NCBI GenBank assembly: GCA_045119835.1 | Contig: JBGVED010000082.1 | Span: forward strand, 1 to 37,896 | DNA from: CALVUJ01 sp045119835 | GTDB lineage: Bacteria > Bacillota_I > Bacilli_A > RFN20 > DUOF01 | DNA: 37,896 nt | Reading direction: 5' to 3' | Shown: positions 33,110 to 37,896 of the stretch, piece by piece | Position numbering within the stretch: the stretch's first letter is position 1 | How the letters are laid out: each line of letters starts with the position of its first letter | The notes under the pieces: model-generated | Seen by the model: only the letters and a program-made list of their open reading frames with translations | Databases searched by the model: none | What the model was told of the DNA's origin: nothing | Position numbers and translations under genes: made by a program

Positions 33110-35944
33110 ATGGGACAAGATAAAATTGTAGTGACAGGAGCAAGAGAAAATAATTTAAAAAATATAAATATAGAAATACCAAGAGAGAAACTAGTTGTTG
33201 TAACTGGCGTTAGTGGAAGCGGAAAATCAACATTAGCTTTTGATACTATTTACGCAGAAGGGCAAAGAAGGTATGTTGAGTCGTTAAGTGCATATGCAAG
33301 GCAATTTTTAGGCGGAGTTAAAAAGCCTGATGTTGATTCAATAGAAGGACTATCTCCCTCTATTTCAATAGATCAAAAATCAACATCAAACAATCCAAGA
33401 TCAACAGTAGGAACTGTTACAGAAATTTATGATTATTTAAGATTGCTTTATTCAAGAATAGGACATCCTTATTGTCCAATACATAATGTTGAAATAAAAT
33501 CACAAACAATAACTCAAATAGTAGATAAAGTAATGAAGGTTGAAAATGGTACAAAAGTAACCATTTTATCACCGGCAGTAAAACAACAAAAAGGAACACA
33601 CAAAGATTTACTAGAAAAATTGCAAAAAGAAGGATTTGTAAGGGCAAGAGTTGATGGTAATGTTACTTTAATAGAAGAAGTTCCTGAACTTGATAAAAAC
33701 AAAAAACATGATATAGATATAGTTGTAGATAGACTTGTAAAAAAAGATGATTCAAAAGATAGATTATATGATTCAATAAGCACCGCGTCGCAATGGGGAA
33801 ATGGATTAGTGGTTGTCTTATGTAATGATAAAGAAGAATTGTTTTCAGAACATTATTCGTGTCCAAAATGCGGCTTTTCATTACCAAATTTAGAACCTAG
33901 ATTGTTTTCGTTTAATTCACCACTAGGTGCATGTCAAGAGTGTCATGGACTAGGAATAAAGTTAGAAGTAGATGTTGATCGTTTAATAAAAGAATATGAC
34001 AAATCAATAAATGAAGGTGGAATAAGTTATTACAAAAATGTTGTTGATAGCGAAAATATAGAATGGCAAGAACTTGTTAAATTGTGTGAAATATATAATA
34101 TTGATAGAGATAAACCATTAAAAGATTTTTCTAAGGAAGAATTGGATATAGTTTTAAATGGTTCTGATTATCCTATTGAATACACCATAACAACAAGAAG
34201 TGGTAATAAGATGAATAGGGTAGGAATTGAGGGTATAAAAAAGAAAATAGAGAGACTTTATAATGAAACCAGTTCACAGATGATGAGAGATTTTTATGGA
34301 TATTATATGGGAGAAGTAGAATGTCCTGTTTGCCATGGGGATAGACTAAATGAATTAGCGCTATCTGTCAGAGTTGGAAAATATAATATTCAAGACTTAA
34401 CAAAACTATCAATTAAAAATATGTTGGCATATTTTGATTCTTTAGAATTAACAGAAAACGAAAAAGATATTTCTAATTTGTTAATAAAAGAAATCACTAA
34501 TAGACTTAAATTTTTAGTGGATGTAGGCCTAGAATATTTGTCATTAAATAGAACAGCCTCAACCTTGTCAGGAGGAGAACTTCAACGTATAAGATTGGCT
34601 ACACAAATAGGCTCTAGACTAACTGGCGTTTTATATGTTTTAGATGAACCTTCAATAGGATTACATCAAAAAGATAATGACAAGCTTATAGCGACATTAA
34701 AAAAAATGAGGGATTTAGGTAATTCTTTAATTGTTGTAGAGCATGATGAAGATACAATGTTAGAATCCGATTATATTATTGATGTTGGTCCAGGAGCTGG
34801 TGTTCATGGTGGAGAAATTGTAGCCGCTGGAACTCCAAAGGAAGTAATGCAAAACGAAAAATCTTTGACAGGAAAGTATTTAAGTGGAAAAGAAAAAATA
34901 CATTTACCGACAAAAATAAGAGAGGGAAATGGGAAAAAAATTGTAATAAAAGGAGCAAGTTGTAATAACTTGAAAAACATAGATGTTGAAATTCCTTTAG
35001 GCAAATTGGTGGTTGTTACTGGTGTTAGTGGAAGTGGTAAGTCAAGTTTAATCAATGATACACTATATAATGTGGTTTATAAAAATATAAATAAAAATGC
35101 AAGACTTAAAATAGGGGAACATAAAACGATAGAAGGATTGGAACATATTGATAAGGTTATAAACGTTTCTCAAGAGCCTATAGGAAGAACTCCAAGAAGC
35201 AATCCAGCGACATATGTAGGAGTTTTTGATGATATTAGAGAACTATTTGCGTCCACTGCTGAAGCAAGAGCTAGAGGGTATCAAAAAGGAAGATTTTCTT
35301 TTAACGTAAAGGGAGGAAGATGCGAAAGATGTCAAGGAGATGGAGTAATTAGAGTCCCTATGCACTTCTTGCCAGATGTTTATGTTACATGTGAAGAATG
35401 TCATGGCACTAGATATAGAGAAGATACTTTGCAAGTAACATACAAAGATAAAAACATTCATGATATTTTAGAAATGACAATCGAAGATGCATATAAATTT
35501 TTTGAAAACATACCATCCATAAAAAGGAAATTTCAAACACTAATAGATGTAGGATTGGGATATGTTAAAGTGGGACAAAGCGCCTTAACTTTATCAGGTG
35601 GAGAAGCTCAAAGAGTTAAACTAGCAAATGAACTTCAAAGAAAAAGTACAGGTAAAACTTTATATATATTAGATGAACCAACTACAGGTTTACATATTCA
35701 TGATGTAAAAAAACTAATGAAAGTAATTAATAGAATTGTCGACAATGGAGATAGTGTTGTTATAATAGAGCATAATTTGCATGTTATTAAGCTAGCTGAT
35801 CATATTATTGATTTAGGACCGGATGGTGGAGATAATGGTGGAAAAATAGTATGTATAGGAACTCCATTTGAAGTTAGCAAAAATAAAAAAAGTTATACTG
35901 GAGAATATTTAGCAAAAATATTTGAAAATGATAAAATAAATTAA
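33110..35944 (+). CDS. uvrA: Excinuclease ABC subunit A
   Basis: ATG 33110 is taken as the start, since AAGGAAG lies about 9 nt upstream; an in-frame start further upstream would overlap the U32 gene. The 944-residue product has two ABC ATPase modules. The first Walker A is G-V-S-G-S-G-K-S-T at 33-41 and the second starts G-V-S-G-S-G-K-S-S. Both signatures are visible (L-S-G-G-E-L-Q-R and L-S-G-G-E-A-Q-R), as are D-E-P Walker B motifs and zinc-binding Cys pairs (C-P-K-C-G with C-Q-E-C, and C-E-R-C with C-E-E-C). UvrA scans DNA for bulky lesions and loads UvrB in nucleotide excision repair. uvrB, often adjacent, is not in the window; lgt follows 22 nt on. Confidence 0.97.
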   Translation: MGQDKIVVTGARENNLKNINIEIPREKLVVVTGVSGSGKSTLAFDTIYAEGQRRYVESLSAYARQFLGGVKKPDVDSIEGLSPSISIDQKSTSNNPRSTVGTVTEIYDYLRLLYSRIGHPYCPIHNVEIKSQTITQIVDKVMKVENGTKVTILSPAVKQQKGTHKDLLEKLQKEGFVRARVDGNVTLIEEVPELDKNKKHDIDIVVDRLVKKDDSKDRLYDSISTASQWGNGLVVVLCNDKEELFSEHYSCPKCGFSLPNLEPRLFSFNSPLGACQECHGLGIKLEVDVDRLIKEYDKSINEGGISYYKNVVDSENIEWQELVKLCEIYNIDRDKPLKDFSKEELDIVLNGSDYPIEYTITTRSGNKMNRVGIEGIKKKIERLYNETSSQMMRDFYGYYMGEVECPVCHGDRLNELALSVRVGKYNIQDLTKLSIKNMLAYFDSLELTENEKDISNLLIKEITNRLKFLVDVGLEYLSLNRTASTLSGGELQRIRLATQIGSRLTGVLYVLDEPSIGLHQKDNDKLIATLKKMRDLGNSLIVVEHDEDTMLESDYIIDVGPGAGVHGGEIVAAGTPKEVMQNEKSLTGKYLSGKEKIHLPTKIREGNGKKIVIKGASCNNLKNIDVEIPLGKLVVVTGVSGSGKSSLINDTLYNVVYKNINKNARLKIGEHKTIEGLEHIDKVINVSQEPIGRTPRSNPATYVGVFDDIRELFASTAEARARGYQKGRFSFNVKGGRCERCQGDGVIRVPMHFLPDVYVTCEECHGTRYREDTLQVTYKDKNIHDILEMTIEDAYKFFENIPSIKRKFQTLIDVGLGYVKVGQSALTLSGGEAQRVKLANELQRKSTGKTLYILDEPTTGLHIHDVKKLMKVINRIVDNGDSVVIIEHNLHVIKLADHIIDLGPDGGDNGGKIVCIGTPFEVSKNKKSYTGEYLAKIFENDKIN

Positions 35945-35966
35945 AACCATATAGGAGGGATTTAAA

Positions 35967-36848
35967 GTGAATTTTTTACAATATAGTAGCACAGTTTTTA
36001 ATACAAAAATATCTTGGTATTCTGTTATTGTTTTAACAGGAGCGATAGTAGCGTATTTAATTAGTAAATATTTTTATAAAAAGGATAGTTTGTCAAAAGT
36101 GCATCCTGATTTGATTGAAACTTTATTCCTAATTGCTTTTCCTTGTGGTCTTTTAGGAGCAAGGATTTGGTATATTTTTAGTGAACTTGATTATTATCTA
36201 GCTAATCCAATATCTATGGTTAAGGTTTGGGAAGGCGGATTAGCAATACAAGGGGGCGTAATTGGAGGTATTTTAGCGGGATATTTAGTTTTAAGGTTTT
36301 ATAAACTTCATAAAGAATTCCCTAGATTAGTAGATTTAATTGTTCCAAATATTTTAATAGCTCAATCAATAGGGAGATGGGGAAATTTCTTTAATCAAGA
36401 AGTTTATGGAGAGTGTATAGCTAAAAGTAGCGTTTCATGGATTCCTGATTTTATTTTAAACAACATGAATGGAGGGGCCATTTACTGTAGAAGTGGATAT
36501 GTGGCGACACCTTTATTCTTATATGAGTCTCTACTAACCTTATTTGGTTTTATTCTAATAAGTATTGTAATAAGAAAGTTTTATAAGAAAAAAATGGATG
36601 GAGAATTAGGCGCAATGTATTTAATTTATTATGGACTAGTAAGGATTGTTATGGAGCCTATGAGAAATGAAACTTATATAATGAGGATATTTGGAAATAT
36701 CTCACAATCTATAATGATGTCAGCTTTGTTCATAATTGCAGGAATTTCAATAATAATATATTTAGAGTATAAGCGATTTGCCAAAAATAAAAAAATCACT
36801 TCTAGCTACAATAAAGAAGTAGGTGAGAAAAATGGTAATGGATTATGA
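35967..36848 (+). CDS. lgt: Prolipoprotein diacylglyceryl transferase
   Basis: This 293-residue membrane protein starts at GTG 35967, with AGGAGG 8 nt upstream. It has about seven hydrophobic segments and the Lgt motifs G-L-A-I-Q-G-G-V-I-G-G at 91-101 and G-R-W-G-N-F-F-N-Q-E at 136-145, with R137 matching the essential arginine. Position 96, histidine in the E. coli enzyme, is Gln here; other Firmicutes also vary at this site. Lgt moves diacylglycerol from phosphatidylglycerol to the lipobox cysteine of prelipoproteins at the membrane. Its last 17 nt overlap the thioredoxin reductase gene, so the two are co-translated. The lgt-trxB pairing occurs in several low-GC bacteria. Confidence 0.95.
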   Translation: MNFLQYSSTVFNTKISWYSVIVLTGAIVAYLISKYFYKKDSLSKVHPDLIETLFLIAFPCGLLGARIWYIFSELDYYLANPISMVKVWEGGLAIQGGVIGGILAGYLVLRFYKLHKEFPRLVDLIVPNILIAQSIGRWGNFFNQEVYGECIAKSSVSWIPDFILNNMNGGAIYCRSGYVATPLFLYESLLTLFGFILISIVIRKFYKKKMDGELGAMYLIYYGLVRIVMEPMRNETYIMRIFGNISQSIMMSALFIIAGISIIIYLEYKRFAKNKKITSSYNKEVGEKNGNGL

Positions 36849-37743
36849 TGTAATTATTATTGGATGTGGACCAGCAGGGATGAATGCGTGCTTATATGCA
36901 TCAAGATCTAATTTAAAAACATTGGTTATAGAACGAAATTATCCTGGAGGAAAAGTAGTAAAGGCAAATACTATAGAAAACTGGATAGGAACAGAAAAAA
37001 TTAGTGGAATAGATTTATCACTTAAAATGTTTAAACACTGTTTTTCTTATGGTGGAGTATATGAGCAAGGAAATGTATTGGATATAATAGATTATAAATA
37101 TTATAAAGAAGTTATTTTAAAAGATAAAAAATATAAATGTTATGCAGTTATAATAGCAATAGGTACAAGTGAGAAGAAACTAGGAATACAGGGCGAAGAA
37201 AAGTTCTATGGGAAAGGCGTTTCCTATTGTGCTATATGCGATGGTGCATTGTACAAAAACAAAAACATAGCAGTCATAGGAAATGATGACAAAGCAATAG
37301 AAGAAGCTGTATATTTAACTAAATACGCTAATAAATTGTATTTTGTAAGAGAACAATCTGATGAAGAAAAAATAAATGAATTATTAAAAAATAAAAACGT
37401 AGAAATTTTGAGTAATTCAAAATTATTAAGAATAGAGGGCAATGAATTTGTGGAAAATATCATTGTTGGTAAAGATCAAGAAGAAATTTCTCTTTCTGTT
37501 TCTGGTGTATTTCTTCTGCTAGGAGATAATCCGGATACTAAATTTATAGAACGCTTAAAAATAGTCAATGATAAAAATTATGTGGAAGTAACTAGTAAAA
37601 AGGAAACAAAAATAGAAGGAATATATGCTGTTGGGGATTGTACTAATACGCCATTAAAACAAATAACAACAGCTTGTGCAGATGGAGCATTAGCTGCAAT
37701 AGAAGCATATAAATTTATTAAAAGTAAAAAAGGAAGTCTGTGA
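36832..37743 (+). CDS. trxB: Thioredoxin-reductase-like flavoprotein with altered NAD(P)H site
   Basis: ATG 36832 is chosen: AGGTG lies 6 nt upstream, and an in-frame GTG at 36823 overlaps it. The 303-residue product has the FAD motif G-C-G-P-A-G at 11-16, the redox pair C133-A-I-C136 with D137 in Y-C-A-I-C-D-G-A, and the second FAD motif G-I-Y-A-V-G-D-C near the end. In thioredoxin reductases the NADPH domain has G-x-G-x-x-A and H-R-R-x-x-x-R; here these read G150-N-D-D-K-A155 and V-R-E-Q-S-D-E-E, so both NADPH signatures are lost. It may use NADH, ferredoxin or another donor. The gene overlaps lgt by 17 nt. An IS end lies 12 nt after the stop. Confidence 0.88.
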   Translation: MVMDYDVIIIGCGPAGMNACLYASRSNLKTLVIERNYPGGKVVKANTIENWIGTEKISGIDLSLKMFKHCFSYGGVYEQGNVLDIIDYKYYKEVILKDKKYKCYAVIIAIGTSEKKLGIQGEEKFYGKGVSYCAICDGALYKNKNIAVIGNDDKAIEEAVYLTKYANKLYFVREQSDEEKINELLKNKNVEILSNSKLLRIEGNEFVENIIVGKDQEEISLSVSGVFLLLGDNPDTKFIERLKIVNDKNYVEVTSKKETKIEGIYAVGDCTNTPLKQITTACADGALAAIEAYKFIKSKKGSL

Positions 37744-37755
37744 TAATTCACAAAT

Positions 37756-37780
37756 TGAACTAGTCAAGAAAAAGTAGACA
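37756..37780. repeat. Putative terminal inverted repeat of the IS
   Basis: A 25-bp end, starting TGAAC and ending AAAAAGTAGACA, lies 12 bp after the trxB stop. The outer limit rests on similarity to recalled IS3-family ends. Confidence 0.5.
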
Positions 37781-37791
37781 TATAAAAAGTG

Positions 37792-37896
37792 TTATGTAAA
37801 TCCCAATTGAGTTCTATACTCGATTGGGGTTTTATATTTTAAAGCATAAGAAGGTCTTAGATTATTATGGTCGAAAATAACTGAATCTATATAATC
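37792..37896 (-). CDS. IS3-family transposase, C-terminal end (partial)
   Basis: On the minus strand the frame is open from the window edge to TAA at 37794-37792, giving 34 residues. It reads I-F-D-H-N-N-L-R-P-S-Y-A-L-K-Y-K-T-P-I-E-Y-R, the closing N-x-x-R-x-H-x-x-L-x-Y-x-T-P-x-E-Y pattern of IS3-family (rve) transposases, which use a DDE active site to move the element. The histidine usual after R-P is Ser here. The catalytic residues lie outside the window, so it cannot be told whether the gene is intact. Confidence 0.7.
   Translation of the reverse strand, partial: DYIDSVIFDHNNLRPSYALKYKTPIEYRTQLGFT
37798..37833 (+). terminator. Terminator hairpin within the transposase end, plus-strand oriented
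   Basis: AAATCCCAATTGAG (37798-37811) pairs with CTCGATTGGGGTTT (37819-37832) with two G-U pairs and a 7-nt loop, then TTTTATATTTT. It would stop transcription entering the IS from trxB. On the minus strand no U run follows. Confidence 0.65.

Larger units (their letters stand above)
37756..37896. mobile_element. End of an IS3-type insertion sequence (cut by the window edge)
   Basis: The terminal repeat candidate begins TGAACTAGTC at 37756 and runs to about 37780, with an AAAAAGTAGACA tail like the ends I recall of IS150-group IS3 elements. The transposase reading frame ends 36 nt inside. Target-site duplication cannot be checked because the other end lies outside. Confidence 0.65.

Noticed and set aside
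35967..36848. Loss of function in lgt from Gln at the His103-equivalent site
   Set aside because: Firmicutes Lgt proteins vary at this residue and the essential arginine motif is intact.

Overview
The window is AT-rich (roughly 30% GC by eye), uses the standard bacterial code (TGA is a stop, e.g. at the ends of the U32 peptidase and thioredoxin reductase genes, and Trp is TGG), and has AAGGAGG-type ribosome binding sites and TTGaca/TATAAT promoters. The gene order asp23-fakA-recG-plsX-rnc-ftsY-ylxM-ffh and dprA-topA is a Firmicutes core layout. The core is condensed: fapR, fabD, fabG, acpP and smc are missing from places they often occupy. I infer a reduced-genome, low-GC Bacilli/Mollicutes-like organism, probably an uncultured gut lineage such as RF39 or a relative. 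The lineage is an inference, not something I could test.

Layout. 1-3753, minus strand: a partial ATP-grasp ligase coupled to an ADP-ribosylglycohydrolase, an HD hydrolase and the rRNA methyltransferase RlmD. 3850-6417, plus strand: a solitary VirD4/TraG-type coupling ATPase. 6564-11688, minus strand: pyruvate phosphate dikinase, then a whiA-malQ pair. 11805-12329, plus strand: a SUKH (SMI1/KNR4) protein. 12456-16593, minus strand: tRNA-Gly, a four-gene operon of unknown proteins, a structured pseudoknot RNA with its own terminator, and tRNA-Val. 16793-25474, plus strand: the stress, lipid, recombination, RNase III and SRP core cluster. 25502-30638, minus strand: topA, dprA and tex. 30817-37743, plus strand: U32 peptidase, uvrA, lgt and a thioredoxin-reductase-like gene. 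37756-37896: one end of an IS3-type insertion sequence.

The most interesting part is 12585-16394. Four tightly coupled genes sit between two tRNA genes. The first encodes a 654-residue protein with two R-Q-x3-H-Y motifs of the kind that mark HEPN ribonuclease domains. The second is a short protein resembling the C-terminal half of an MNT nucleotidyltransferase antitoxin with its catalytic residues missing. Two more proteins of unknown family follow. Directly upstream on the same strand lies an apparent noncoding RNA with a well-formed H-type pseudoknot and an intrinsic terminator, followed by a strong separate promoter for the operon. The order RNA, terminator, nuclease-like gene recalls RNA-antitoxin systems (type III toxin-antitoxins and the AbiF-type HEPN systems). 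I propose it as a candidate undescribed defence or toxin-antitoxin locus. The HEPN assignment rests on motifs read by eye and needs profile and structure searches.

Other points worth attention are a thioredoxin reductase homologue that keeps its CxxC but lacks the usual NADPH-binding motifs, the condensed plsX-rnc-ftsY cluster, the orphan coupling protein, and a terminator hairpin inside the transposase end of the IS element, oriented to stop transcription entering from trxB.
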